From Hysterium pulicare CBS 123377 (Eukaryota; Ascomycota; Dothideomycetes; Hysteriales; Hysteriaceae), in NCBI GenBank assembly GCA_000467715.1, contig AJFK01000065.1, positions 62,001-126,000 of the forward strand: DNA of 64,000 bases, given 5' to 3'. Each line of letters starts with the position of its first letter. Positions within the stretch are counted from its first letter, which is position 1. This document shows, one piece after another, positions 21,693 to 33,705 of the stretch. A model generated the notes under the pieces. It ran no database searches, had not been told where the DNA came from, and was given only the letters and a program-made list of their open reading frames with translations. A program made the translations under genes and the position numbers.

Positions 21693-22733
21693 CAGTCGGG
21701 CCGAATTCCTCCGTCTCTGCTAGTCGAAAACGATCGCCCGCTTCTGCAGGCGCTGACTCCTCCTCAACCTTCACCACACTTCCCCTCGCTCGTTCAAAAA
21801 GAGGGACGAGCGGCTACAGTATATCCTTCCTTGTAAACGTTCGAGATAATCCAAACGGGCCACCAGGCCCGTACAACACCATCCAGTTATGCGTCCCTCC
21901 ACCACCACATACCTCGCAAGGCCAAGTCAACTCGTCCGCATCTTCTACTCTCCTCGATTGGGCCAGGTTCCATCCAAGCCTCCATGGGCACGAGAGCTCT
22001 AAGCATTCTCAAGAACCATTTCAATCTTTTCAAAGCTACGACCACATCAATGAACGCCTTGAGAACCCCTCATTTCTTGCTTCGCCCACCCTAGAACCGT
22101 TAATCACCACCAAGAACTCCTTGACTGAGGACTTATCGCTCATCGAATACGAGCAATGGGATCGTGCCTCTTGTGTACATCCCTTTGGGCTCATCCCTGC
22201 ATTCTCTGAGAACCCCGCCGTTGACCCTACGCTCAAGGCCGGTTCCTTTGACACAACTATTACTCAATCATTGCAGCCGTCAGATCCCTTCGATTATTCA
22301 GAACTTTCACAGATTCCGTCCGACGATCCTCCATCACTTTCATCACTTTCTATTTTAGGGAGTAGGTCACACGGATCGCGTCCTAAAGCCTCTTTGATTA
22401 ACGTGCAAACCAGACAATATAGCTATCCACTGCAGTGCATCCCCAAATTCGGGGAACAAGTCTGCCACTGGTCTTCCAGAAACCTCTTCTGCGGTTTCTA
22501 GGATATCCAATGCTTCAAAAAACCGGCATCCAACTGACCCGGCACGCATTGAGAAACGCAAAAACAACACTCTTGCCGCACGTCGATATCGTCAAAAACG
22601 TGTGGACCAGATGGCCAATCTTGAGGCTGCACTCAAAGATACCCAGCACGAAAGGGATACTTTGAAAGTCAGAGTCGCCAGACTCGAGGGCGAAGTGGAA
22701 GCGCTGCGCCAGCTCCTCCGTTCACACGCATGA
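21693..22733 (+). CDS. GCN4/CPC1-type bZIP transcription factor
   Basis: The 3' exon (22423-22733) encodes a bZIP domain: PARIEKRKNNTLAARRYRQK, then a leucine-zipper region (VDQMANLEAALKDTQ, then VARLEGEVEALRQLLRSHA). The basic region, with N-x-x-A-A-R-x-Y-R-x-K, is of the GCN4/CpcA class that controls amino-acid biosynthesis. A 61-base intron (22362-22422, GTAGGT to ATATAG) joins it in phase to an upstream frame rich in Ser, Pro and acidic residues (for example SDPFDYSELSQIPSDDPPSL), a plausible activation region. That upstream frame is open back to a stop just before 21693 but contains no ATG. The real start is therefore a non-AUG codon or lies on an upstream exon I cannot place. The boundary at 21693 is the limit of the open frame, not a claimed start. 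Confidence 0.75.
21889..22094 (+). promoter_or_regulatory. Overlapping upstream AUG reading frames before the bZIP gene
   Basis: Two AUG-initiated frames lie within or before the bZIP coding frame but out of phase with it. One runs 21889-22002 (37 codons plus stop, starting MRPSTTTYLARPS). The other runs 21984-22094 (36 codons, starting MGTRALSILKNHF, with a second in-frame AUG at 22050). GCN4 and cpc-1 genes are known for upstream ORFs that couple translation to eIF2 phosphorylation. Here the AUG frames overlap the open bZIP frame, so their relation to the true start is unresolved. Confidence 0.35.
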
Positions 22734-23546
22734 TGCTAAATATGCTCTCGTCAGCTCTGTGGTTGGTATATTACGCTATCTTGAGTATCCTCTCAGCCGT
22801 TCTCAGACGATGTCGGTTTACTATGATGATTCGGTGCATTTTCGAACAACACCAATATCACATCGGCAAAAATGGTATTCATCAGTCAGGCTTGCGTTGG
22901 ATTTCGAGGAGGAATTGAAATAACACTCACTTGTTCCGCTCACTCTGTTCTTCATATCACATTGCTTATTCATTCGGTTGGCTAAAGTTGTTGCTCGTTC
23001 TATTGATTCTAGTTGACAAAACGTCTTCTTATACTTCTGATCCACGCTCAATGATGTGATATATCGTGTGCCATCGAGACTCACGATGAGTCGAAATGAA
23101 CTAATTGGTCTTCATCCAATCATTCGGGACTAGCTATGCCATGGCTATGGTCCCAGGTGCGAACCGAACTAAAAGTTCGTGAAGTTTGAGCTGACAGAAC
23201 AGGTATAGCAAGAATGACTCATTCAACATCATCCTATATACATTTGCTAGCCCAAGGCTGTTCTCTTATTGATTAGATTTAATTTCAGGTTGGTTATGAG
23301 AGTTCAAACCAGAATATCAATATGGAATTGTGAAATAGCACATGAGGGTCATTACGCTACTCCCTAAGAAGAAAGGCGCCATCGCGTTGTACTCGGGCCG
23401 TCGCATGCACCTCAATTCACTCGCCGTGGTGAAGCTACAGTGAGGCACGACCTTGCGACGTCTACCATAACACTATTGAGAATACTTACCCCGCCGACTG
23501 AAGCTCACACGATCCTCTCTAATCTAGGTCCGTACGCGACTTTGCC
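22734..23546. other. Intergenic between bZIP gene and not2
   Basis: No gene is seen. This should hold the bZIP 3' UTR and the not2 promoter; short minus-strand frames at about 22820-23084 have no recognisable content. Confidence 0.45.
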
Positions 23547-25887
23547 ATGAATCGCCCAGGTTTGTTCCTCCTCCGTGCTCTTTGAGCGTATAGCACCAAA
23601 TCTTTTACCCGTCAAAACACTCTTTGCGCTATTCTCTCCGGACCTTGCTTCTTAGCACAAGTTCAATACTTTGAACAGCTCGAAGAATCTCTCATCGCAA
23701 CTACCTCAGCCACGAAGGTGCCAGCTTGCCCTTTCATCAATCGATTGCTGGCCTACTATGTTCATTTTACTCGAAATCCACCATTCGCTTTCGCACGACC
23801 ATCATGAGCAACCCCTTCGAAGAGTTCAGCATTGCTAACGTTTACACTGTACAGGACCAGGCCCACAGCCTCTACGACCGCTACAGTCCGGCATGTTCCA
23901 AAATCAGCAAACCACCGCAAATCGAGGTGCACCTCTTGGATCTGGCCGATTGCAGAATGGCAAACTAGGTACAATGCTGTTCCTGATTCTCCACCTTTTC
24001 ATGCACCTTGCTAATATATGCGCTGTTTCAGGCAGTGGCTCACAGTGGGGGGGTTTTGGTGGCCCTATGGGTGCGCCAGGGCTGTCGACAGCTCAGTCAC
24101 GAACAAACGGAACGGGTATATCTAGCTTTGCGCAGACTATCGGAAATTCCCAGCCTCAGACACCTCTTGATCCTGCGTAAGTTACAACCTTGATCATGGG
24201 CAGGAACATCATAAAGCGGCTTGTCGCTGCTCATACAGCCTCAGATCTGAATGTGGACTTCAAGCTAAACATCAATGATTATAGCGACTTTCCCTCCTTA
24301 TCGGGAGCACCACAAGCGCAACAGAATACCTCTGCACAGCAAATGTGGTCCAATCCAAGCCTTAGAGCTGCACAACACTCGACCATTCAGCGTCCCCAGG
24401 GACAAAATCCTCCGCAAGGTCAGGCCGGCCAAACCGCTGGTCCACAACATCAACAACTACAGAATCAGCCACACGAAGACGGAGCAGGGCCTACACAACC
24501 TCAATTCTCCAGTGGCGGCGACGAATATCGGTTTGGCGGGCAGGCAGGGGTGGGTCAGTTATCTGGCAATACTCAACCGCAGACTGGCAACATCGAGGAA
24601 TTCCCCCCGTTAGGTGGTGGAGGTGGAGGTGAAGTCGGCGCTGACAGACGGACGGGAATGATCCAGAATGCAGCTGCATACGGGGGGAATGCTGGTTCGA
24701 ATGCCTTTCCCGGCCTGGGACAGACTCGAAATGGCCTCTCGAGTCCTACAGATGGTCAGCAAGATCGACCGCTGGGCTCAACTGTTGGTGAAAGAAGCAT
24801 GCTTTCTGGCGGAGGTGAGAATATCGTTTCGTGGTTAATTGGAGGTTGGCTAACCTATCCAGTTTCTCGGGACCAATTTGGTGGCATGCGAGGAACTCCA
24901 TCTGGATTGCAGGATATCGACAGAAACGTAAGCAATCCGCTCTCAATTCTTAGTCAAACAACACTGAATTAGATATCAGGGCAATCAAAGGACAGGGCAG
25001 ACTCTAGGGAACATGTCATTCCTCGGCTCGCAACTCCCACTAAGAGGAGCCACTGGCTCTGTGCCTCAGCCTATTGGCCAGCGACCACAGCAATCACAGT
25101 TCGATCAGAATTTCGGCAGCGATGCTGTTGACTCACCCAACAGGTTACCGCAGCATAAGAAACTAGCAGACATGACAGAATCAGAACGTTATGGGCTGCC
25201 CGGGCTGTTGTCGATGATTCCTCTAGACAGTCCAGATTATTCGGCGCTTGCTGTAGGGCAGGACCTAACAGTCTTGGGACTTGACTTGAGCCGTCCAGAG
25301 TAAGCGGATTCTGACTACTTGGCCAAATATCATTTCAATGCGCTGACGATATTCCAGCAACTCACCCTTGCATCCGACGTTCGGCTCTCCGTTTGTCGAA
25401 TCTAATTCAAAGCCGGTCATTCCTCCGGACTTTACTCTTCCAGCCGCGTATACGGTGACAAACGTTCCACCTCTGCACAGCAAGATCAGTAGCTTCTCAA
25501 ATGAGACGCTGCTAGCCATCTTCTACCAGTATCCGAGGGACATCGTGCAAGAGATTGCTGCTAATGAGCTGTGAGTGTCTCGAATCACCGCCAGGAGATG
25601 CCACTAACTAAAGCAGATACCAACGTGATTGGCGGTGGCACATGAAGCTGCGGCAGTGGATGATGAAGGACCCGGAGTTGCCACAACCTATCCGAATTTC
25701 CCAGAAGGAAGAGCGTGGCTGGTATCTATTCTTCGACGTCACGAATTGGAGGAGGGAGAGGGTAAGATGCAACAAAACTCCGATTAACATGAGTCCCCGA
25801 CTGACGATAGCACAGAAAGAATTCGAGCTCAACTACGACGATCTAGATCAGCGGCATGGGTCTGCCATGGGCACAGGTCCCATATAA
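23547..25887 (+). CDS. not2: CCR4-NOT complex subunit NOT2 (Cdc36-like)
   Basis: Core scaffold subunit of the CCR4-NOT mRNA deadenylation and transcription complex. Exon 1 is tiny (23547-23559, MNRPG). It is followed by a 295-base intron with a perfect CTAAC branch point, then PGPQPLRPLQSGMFQNQQTT. The middle is Gln/Gly/Pro-rich and disordered, with the conserved short motifs DFPSLSGAPQ and IEEFPPLGG. The C-terminal half is the NOT2/3/5 domain: LADMTESERYGLPGLLSMIP, DLTVLGLDLSRP, PLHPTFGSPF, ETLLAIFYQYPRDIVQEIAA, then after an intron YQRDWRWHMKLRQWMMKDP and ERGWYLFFDVTNWRRER, ending in KEFELNYDDLDQRHG. About nine exons, all phase-consistent. The protein is longer than yeast Cdc36 because of the N-terminal low-complexity part, as in other filamentous fungi. 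Confidence 0.92.
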
Positions 25888-26191
25888 CGGATCCGGCCAC
25901 GAGTTGTGCATAGATGCGAAGCAGGATGGGTGCGATCCTGGATGGAGCACGCGGCGGCGTCTCTCCCGTGGGAGGTGTCTACCGGGTGTGCAATATGACA
26001 GTATAATGACATGAAAACTGCTGCAGCCAACTGAAGCTGAGGCATGTCCCAAAACGTCGCTCAATTCATGGTGACGATACGACAGTGGATGCACATTTGC
26101 CCGTGTGATATGCGTGAAGCCGAAGCAAGAAAGCCATGATGGGAGCAACTATTTGCGGGCCTCTCTGGTACGTTCTCTCGTTGACCGCTGT

Positions 26192-26414
26192 TGAGCTGTT
26201 TGGCCAACGCTCTTTCCGGGGTAGAGCTGTTTGGGGGACGCTCTTTCCAGGGTAGAGCTGTTTGGGGGACGCTCTTTCCAGGGTAGAGCTGTTTGGTGGA
26301 CGCTCTTTCCAGGGTACGGCTGTTTGGTGGACGCTCTTTCCAGGGTACGGCTGTTTGGTGGACGCTCTTCCCAGGCAGAGCTGTTTGATGGACGCTCTTT
26401 CCAGGACAAGGCTG
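26192..26414. repeat. 31-bp minisatellite, about seven copies
   Basis: Direct tandem repeats with period 31 start at 26192, 26223, 26254, 26285, 26316, 26347 and 26377 (one 30-base unit), plus a partial copy from about 26408. Each contains a core like GAGCTGTTTGG.GGACGCTC followed by TTTCCAGGGTA. Units differ by a few substitutions (AGAG versus ACGG at the start; GGGGG versus GGTGG). Because 31 is not a multiple of three, translations shift frame every unit, so the open frames across it on both strands are by-products. It lies between the not2 stop and the unknown gene at 26503. Confidence 0.92.
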
Positions 26415-26502
26415 CATCCCCCTTTCCAGCCTTAGCGCGGATGCTTGGCCGTCTGCCACAGATTCATTCACGTTCTTGGCCTCACCGCAACTTCGCCTCT
26501 AT

Positions 26503-27266
26503 ATGGGCCATCGCCTCTCGTCCTTCCGACGCTCGCTCCTGCAACCACCAACCCCATCTCTGTTGGAAATCAACACTCCCACTGTTTCAGCTGCACCAGG
26601 CCAGATCACCATGCCCGGGAGTGACCGTGACGGAGAAGCTGTCTACGCAGCCAGATGCGCTCTTCGGGATGCAGCCCGCTCCCTTCTACCTACTAACACT
26701 CAATCTGCTATTCTTCCGTCCGGCCATGCAAATTGCCTCGCTCGAACAGTCAAAACGGGTGCGGGTTTTTGTCGCGTCTGTGGATTCCCAGGACACCATT
26801 CAGCCAACATTACCAGTGCTGCGGCATGTCGTACTAGTATCTTGAGCACAGCATCTTGGTGGGAGGAAACCAAGGACCAGTTGTGGGTATTATTCAATCA
26901 AGAAGACGATGACGCCCGAGACAGATTTTCGAATCTATTGGCAACTAACGAAGCCACGACTGACATGGCCCGCAACAACACATACAAGCCTGTAGCTGGA
27001 AACATGGACGTGGTTTGCGTCAACCGTCTCACGCACAACTGGCTCAAATTCAGCCGCTACTACTCGAACTTGGGCCTGAAGGCGCAGATGATTCTGAACG
27101 AACGCGAGAGGCAGCACGTTGATGACCTCATCTTGAACATCAATGACTACTTACTTCAAGGAAGGACCTGTAAGCTTCGCCTGAGTCTGTGGAGTTCCCT
27201 TCTTAATGATTGATTCGATATCCAGATGAAGAAGTAGCGTTCCCTTCTGACACGAACACGGTTTAG
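26503..27266 (+). CDS. Unknown 235-aa protein with Cys/His cluster
   Basis: Exon 1 is 26503-27169 and exon 2 is 27226-27266. The 56-base intron (GTAAGC to TATCCAG) preserves phase, and the product ends YEEVAFPSDTNTV. ATG 26503 (MGHRLSSFRRSLL) is the first in frame; ATG 26611 (MPGSDRDGEAVYAA) is a possible later start. Features seen: a short Cys/His cluster (FCRVCGFPGHHSANI), reminiscent of but not matching a CCHC knuckle; an acidic stretch (FNQEDDDARDRFSN); and a helical C-terminal part (NWLKFSRYYSNLGLKAQMIL, then ERERQHVDDLILNINDYL). I recognise no family. The good intron and protein-like C-terminal half argue for a real gene. Confidence 0.6.
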
Positions 27267-27844
27267 TGATCATTCGTATCCCTGAGTTGCTTTCGGCGTG
27301 GGCTGCTGTAATTTCTGGTGGTAAGTAAAGAGGGCTTCGGAATTCCGTCCACGATCTTGGCACAATGGTTTTATATCTCTGCTTGAGGGTCAGTCGATCT
27401 GTAGGCGTTTGTCCCAGCTTATCCTCTCGATTCCTCGGCTTGTTCTTTACGGAAATGCCGACGGCCTTGATCTTACAATGAGCTTCTTCTCTTCAATCTC
27501 CTTCTCTATCGCGAAAAGGTTTGGGTCATCTACGAGCCGCCATACTCGTTTGCCATGTTCCTGCAATTCTCATTAGGCACAAATCAAGATGGCACTCCAT
27601 CATCTAGTACAGGTCTTAGTTACCAAAATCGTGCTCATACATACTTAATTCGAAGTGAAGGATCACTGTTTCCAATATCATTCTATTGAACTGGATACCG
27701 AATGCTGCATTCAGCCTGTGATTTTTGACCTGCTCCGTGTTACGCCGTTGACTCCGAGTGAACGATGGCCCAACAAGCCAGCGCAAAACGAATCCCACAT
27801 CTCCCCCTTATCCCGGTTTGCTGCTCTAGCATCATTCAGCTACT
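27267..27844. other. Convergent intergenic
   Basis: 3' flanks of two converging genes. Short frames only; no recognisable feature. Confidence 0.5.
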
Positions 27845-30800
27845 CTAAGCTAACAAGCCCTTGAAATTCTCCTCTGCCCCCTCTCTCAACATATCGTTCG
27901 CCCCGCCTGCTTTCACCAACTTCCCCTTGCCAAGCACGACGCAGAAATCGGCATTCTTAACGGCCTCAAGCCGATGCGCAATGGTAAGCACCGTACTCTC
28001 CCTCATCTCCTCTCTCAATACCTGCTGGATTCTCTGAGCAGTCTCCATATCGATAGATGCGGTGGCTTCGTCCAGGATGATCACGGCACTTCGACGAAGC
28101 ATTGCACGTGCCAAACCGACGAGTTGGCGCTGGCCTTGCGAGAGGCTCCGTCCGCCGGCGTCAACGGGGGTCGAAAGGGTCCAATTGTGTCGGCCGGCAA
28201 TCTTAGAGAGCACGTGTTCACAGGCAGCGTCGCTATATTGGGAGAGAGGATCGAGGTTTTTCCTCATGGTACCGGGGAAGAGGACGGGCTCTTGGGCGAG
28301 AAATGTCTTTCTGGAGTATTAGCAAAGGTTTTGAAAGGCGTGATGCATTGGAGAACATACTACACGATTCCGCAGTGTCTGACGATCTACAGTCGCGACA
28401 TCGACACCGTCGATCAGAATACGACCAGATTCAGGTGTGATTGTTGCTAGTAATGACAAAGCGAGCGTGCTCTTCCCGGATCCCGTACGGCCAATTATGG
28501 CGGTATTTGAGCCTGCAGGCAGTCTGAAAGACACGTTTGACAAGGCGGGTTCCAGATGGGGAGCGTAACGAATAGTGACCTCTTCGAAGACGATGTCTCC
28601 TGAGAACGAGGGCCACCAAGCAGGAGGTTCGACAACTCCTGGAGACTCTTTCTCCAACTCGAGAAGCTCGACTACGCGCTCTACAGAGGTGAAGTCCATC
28701 TCAAGCATACCGTAAACTTTGCACATATTATGGGTATGATTGACGAACTTTGAGGCGGCAATCAGCACGAACGCTGTAAGGCCCGGCGATATGCCTGTCC
28801 AAATTGCAAGAAGGGTCATGACGAGAGTTGACGATGCTGAAATAGCGTCGAATCGATACATCAGCCAGGCTTGTAGGCTCCAGTAGAAGTGATCTTTACT
28901 CTGAAAATTATCGACTACTTCTATCACACGTTGTTGAAACTGGCTTTGCGCGCAAAATGCTCTGACAGTTGTAAGGCCTTCCACAAGCGCACCGAAGTTG
29001 GACATCAGGGGGCTTAGAGATACCATTTCAAGTCGTCGTAAGCTTTGTGAAGTAGGAAGGAACCTTCTGAAGGTGAAGACGAATGTCATTGCTAGGATAA
29101 ACCCAAAGATCAAGAAAACTGGCGTTGATCCTGCAATGACTAGGACTGCGGTGAACCATCCAACGACTTGCCAAACAGCCACTGTGAACAGAGTAGTCAG
29201 ATTGCCATCGATCGTATTCATATCAGACGTCAACCGGTTCATTAAGCGACCAACAGGAGTGGTATCGTAGAATCGAAAGGGAGCGTGAGCAACGCGATCC
29301 ATGACCTTAATGAAGATACTCTTTGAAGCTTGATACCCGATCGCGCGGAGCAGTATTTGGGTGATGTAATATAATAGAGTAGTCACAACGGCGAAAATGA
29401 AGAAATAAAGAATCCAGGGCCGGACATTGGTTTCCGGAGAAGGAAGGCTGTCGAAAAGCCCCGAAACGGTCATTCTTTCAGACCCGCTGTATCCTTCTCC
29501 CCACTTTTTAATAAACCACGTTTCAGCAACGTCTGCGATACGGAAAATCGGTATGACGCATATTGATAGGAACCACAATTTGAGCTTTCCCGCTTTGATA
29601 TACTGCCAGTAGACTTTGAGCTTGACACGCCCATGTGCCCTGTGCTCGTCTTCTGTGAATTTCTCCGGAATTGCAGCTAGCTCTTCTTCCTCCCGTTTCT
29701 TGGCTTCTTCCTCGTCCATAGAGTCCGCAGATTTGGTCTTCTGTAAAGTGTTGGGGACTTCGGAGGTAGGCTCATGCATACTCGCTCGCCCGCCGGCAAC
29801 CTCGACCCATTGGAGGGCTGTGCCATGACATAGCTCGGTGCGATGAGTAACCAGAACGACGGTCCTGCCTTCAAGAAGAGGTCCAGCAAGACATTTTCGA
29901 ACGATGCTCTCTGCTGTCTGGTGGTCTAGTGCTGAAAGAGGATCGTCCAAATAAAGAATTTTAGCATTGCTGTAGACTGCCCTTGCCAGAGCAACACGGG
30001 CTTTTTGCCCTCCTGACAGCCCAATTCCGTTCTCCCCAATATTTGATAGGTCGCCATGTTTGAAGCCAGCCATATCCGGTAGCAAGGCGCAGGCATCTAG
30101 CACCTGTCTATAACGAAGTTCTTCGTAAGGTGAAGAGAAGAGAATGTTGTCTCGTATACTCATACTCTGCAGCCAGGGTGACTGTGCACAGTAACCTACC
30201 ATGGCATCAGGGCGAATGAGTTCTCCCCCTGTTTTATCGAGCTCGCCGAGCAAAGCCTGTAGCAAGGCGGTCTTGCCCGCTGCTACCTCTCCGTAGATAA
30301 CAGTGAGTCCCGAAGGCAAGGATAAAGTAAGATCATGGAGGACGTCTTTAGAGGCGCCCGGCCATGCAAAGGACGCGTTCTTCATTCCAGGCGGAGTCGT
30401 TGCGCTCAGTGGCATCTCGGTGTGTTCCTTGTCTGGCTCCTTCATGAAATCCTCAATACGTCCCATAGCCACGAATGCATTCAGCATCACGGTGAACAGT
30501 TCTGGAAGCGCACGAAGAAAGTTTGTCAACATGTTGAAAAGGTCGATAGCCGGAAATATGATGTCTATTCGTAATGGTAGGCCAGCCAAGGTGGTAAAAG
30601 CGTAGAATGCAACGACTGGAAACATGCCACTTGCAAAATAATTGCTGAGGATGATGAAGCTCTGCAAAAGGAAAGTCACAATGCGGAGGTTTAGCTCGTG
30701 CTGTCTGGCCTCTAGAATATCTTTGAGCCATGCATCTTGCCATCCATACCACCGTAAGTGACGGATGGCTTCAACAAATTGCGAAATCTTTTGAAGCCTG

Positions 30801-32650
30801 CTGTCGGTCGCTGCTCTTCTTTTCTTTTCCCAAAGGATTAAAAGGCGAGATAGAATTACGTTCATGACCTGGGCGAGGACAATCGTAAATGCCCCAATAA
30901 GACATGACCAGCCTAGGAGTCTCCAAATGAGTACCACGGCTAGTATAACACCCAGAGGTTTGGTGACGAGATCGGGGAAATCCCAGAATCTACGGAGATT
31001 GAATGTTAACCATGAGTCTCAATCAAAAAGGGGGTTCACTACCTCTGAGCAACCTCATAGACATCATTCCTGGTAGAGTCAGTATGTATATTAATTGCTG
31101 TATGCATTCTACTGACCTCATTAGATTCAATATCTTTCCCATTGAAGCACCCTCCTTAAGTTCTTTTGGCTTTTGAATGGACTTCTTCGACCTTAATGGC
31201 GCCGTGAGGCAGGTGACGGCAGTCTTCAGAAAGCCCATTGGAAAGTTTCGCCAATCCTTCTTGAATTGCAAGGAGCCATTCGCGCTGTTTTCTTGCCTAC
31301 CTTCGGCATTCCCGTTCGCATGTTCCTGCGTTTGCAAATTTTCTTGCGTTGCTAGAATTTTTCTATTCAAGGTCTTCTCGTAGAGCATAGTAATCATTTC
31401 GCCTCTGGCCCTTTCGTACGATCGTCTGCTATACCATAACTTGAAGACAGAAGCCTGTGCTGCAAAGAGACGAAGAACAAGCGCAATAAAGGCATACGTA
31501 GCAGCAGCATGATGAGAAGAACCGTTATCCTCCATAGCGAACAGAAGACGCTGGAGCAGTATAGGATCAGCAAGTTCTGCATGCTGCGATTAATATATGA
31601 CTTTCTAAGAGAAGCAAATAAGACAGAACTCACGTGCGGCTAATTCGACAATTCCGAGAGTAGTTATGATAACGAGATCTATTCCGTTTGCTTGGAGTAG
31701 TCTTCTAATCACGGAACCACGGAGTTGCCTGAAAGCTTCGTGAAGTCTGCTGTGCTTGAACTGATAGCCCAAGTCCCACACATCTTCATCGTTTAGCTGT
31801 CTCTTGGCCCCCATAGAAATCAATGGCGCCATCCATGAGACCGTCATAAACTGCCAAGGGGTCAAGTCGTCCTCGGGACTGCGCAGCCTTACCGTTGGAG
31901 AATCGAAGACAAGACTGATACAATCTTTCGGTAGTCTCGGATCTCGAAACGGCATGTTCAGAATCGTAACAGCACCGAACAACGCCATTGCCAGCGCGAT
32001 AACCATAGGTGCATCCTGTCCATGAAGAGAAGAACGTCTGTGCGTTAGAACCACCAGTTGCGCAAACAAGATTCCCAGATACAAGACTAGCAAAGATATG
32101 GGTGCCGTCCTAGGACGTCCAACAATGATGATGATGACGGATGTTATCTTGGGGATGGATTAGCGCAATTGTGGGTTCGAGATCATAGAGATACACACCC
32201 AAGCAACTGAAGGGTAAATTGCTACAAGCTGATGGGAAGGGATGAATATGGTCACAATTTGCAAGGCTAAGCCAATCAGTGATATAACCAGGAGTAAGTA
32301 AGTCCCAAATTGTGCATGGTTAGTGGAAGCTGGGTTGGATTCCGGTGGTTCTTCCTTCGTCTCGGTAATGAATGCCCCCATCCATCTTGGTCTGTACGAA
32401 TTGAATAATCGAAGAGCATATAACAGAACAATGCAACAAGCGATGATAGCGGGAATGGCTGATAGGACTGGAAGAAAACAAGGATTGAAGCGAGCCCTAA
32501 CTGGATCCTGCTTCTGTTAGCAAGTACACTTGTCCCGCAGAGTGCTAAGCTATGAGTTACCCATATCGAGCGGCACTGAGAGGAAGAAGATGCATAAAAG
32601 GTCCAAATGGGCGAGTCAAGCAGAATCGGAGCTTGACTATGTGTGTCCAT
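27845..32650 (-). CDS. ABCC-type (MRP/YOR1-like) ABC transporter
   Basis: Full-length ABCC exporter, which typically moves conjugates, toxins or metabolites across the plasma or vacuolar membrane. The start ATG 32650 (MDTHSQAPILLDSPIWTFYA) is joined by an intron to DPVRARFNPCFLPVLSAIPA, a multi-span N-terminal domain. Membrane domain 1 follows, then NBD1: Walker A GEVAAGKTALL, signature LSGGQKARVALARA, Walker B ILYLDDPLSALD. Membrane domain 2 begins near KLWFLSICVIPIFRI. NBD2 has Walker A GRTGSGKSTLALSLL, signature LSQGQRQLVGLARAM, and Walker B VIILDEATASID followed by the His-switch region LTIAHRLEAV. NBD1 has Asp where NBD2 has the catalytic Glu, the asymmetry usual in ABCC proteins. At least seven exons; introns lie near 28268-28371, 30938-31070, 31536-31625 and 32094-32210. 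Substrate is unknown. Confidence 0.9.
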
Positions 32651-33705
32651 AATCTCGTAGCAGGAGTGATAGACCGATGCTGAGGCGTTCCTTTTGAGCT
32701 TTGCCTTCAGCTTCTGAAGATTATGAGAGGACTTCCCCTCCACCAAGCACGATACCAAAGATGCGAAGGAATTGAGTAGCCGCTAATGCTCATTTAGGCA
32801 GATGTCGACGTGCAAGTGAATTGTGGAGGATGGATGCTTAGTCACAGTTGTGTTCGGGAATTCGGAATGAAACCGCCGAATACGGTAGCGCCTTGTTACT
32901 CCTCCATCTGCTGTGTCCTGTGTATATCATGTACGTACTGTGTATCATGCTCCTAACATACCCTATCTATATCCTGCCTCCATCCGAAGTGACCTTTTTT
33001 ACCAATAACTGTCTAACCTAACAACGCCCAGAGCTCTAGTATATACTGTTGATCTCCCACAGAGTATTGCCTAACTACATCCTCTTTAAACCGTTATCAA
33101 AACGATGCAGAGTTGCCAAGCATCAATATCGTGATGTACGATCTCAGCGAGACAGAAACATCGATTTGAAGAACGGCAGCGTCCAGTTAGCAGTACGTAC
33201 AAGGCGTGTTGCGTGCCTGCGCGGTTTGTTTCACACATTGAAAGCGCGCGCCAAAACTAGTTTCCCCATGTGCTAATCTCACACACACAGACTTTAGGCT
33301 CCCGGACGTGGATATCGGAGTAGTCATTTTGTGGAAGGTTGGCATACACGGAGCAGGCTTTTGGGTAGGCTTGTAGAGATGAAATGTTCCCACTCGCTCA
33401 GCTTTCTGGGGAGCATAGCACAGCTTCCCTCATTTGGCTTTGCCTACCCCTGACGTGCGAAAAGCGAAGCTTTGTGGGCAGTCCTGCATGTTGATAGATG
33501 GGCGCTGAATGTGATTGCGCCCCGTCTGCGGCCAAGGGGCGTTGCAAAATGCACAGCCCGCTTCTCCGAGTTGCAGCCTCGTCTCAAGAACACCGTCAAG
33601 ACAGAAGCATCTCCTCCCCTGGTTGCTCGCTTCGATTCAACGTAAATTTCGATTGTCTTCACTCTTCAAAAAGGTACACTGTCTTGTTTCCTTTTGCTTT
33701 CCACC
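32651..33705. other. Divergent intergenic
   Basis: Shared upstream region of the ABC transporter (minus) and the T5orf172 gene (plus). No gene is seen. The right end is pyrimidine-rich before the CCACCATGG start context. Confidence 0.5.

Noticed and set aside
26061-26471. Repeat-protein-like ORFs on both strands (units such as WKERPPNS)
   Set aside because: They are translations of the 31-bp minisatellite; because the period is not a multiple of three the frame rotates, so a conserved repeat protein is unlikely.
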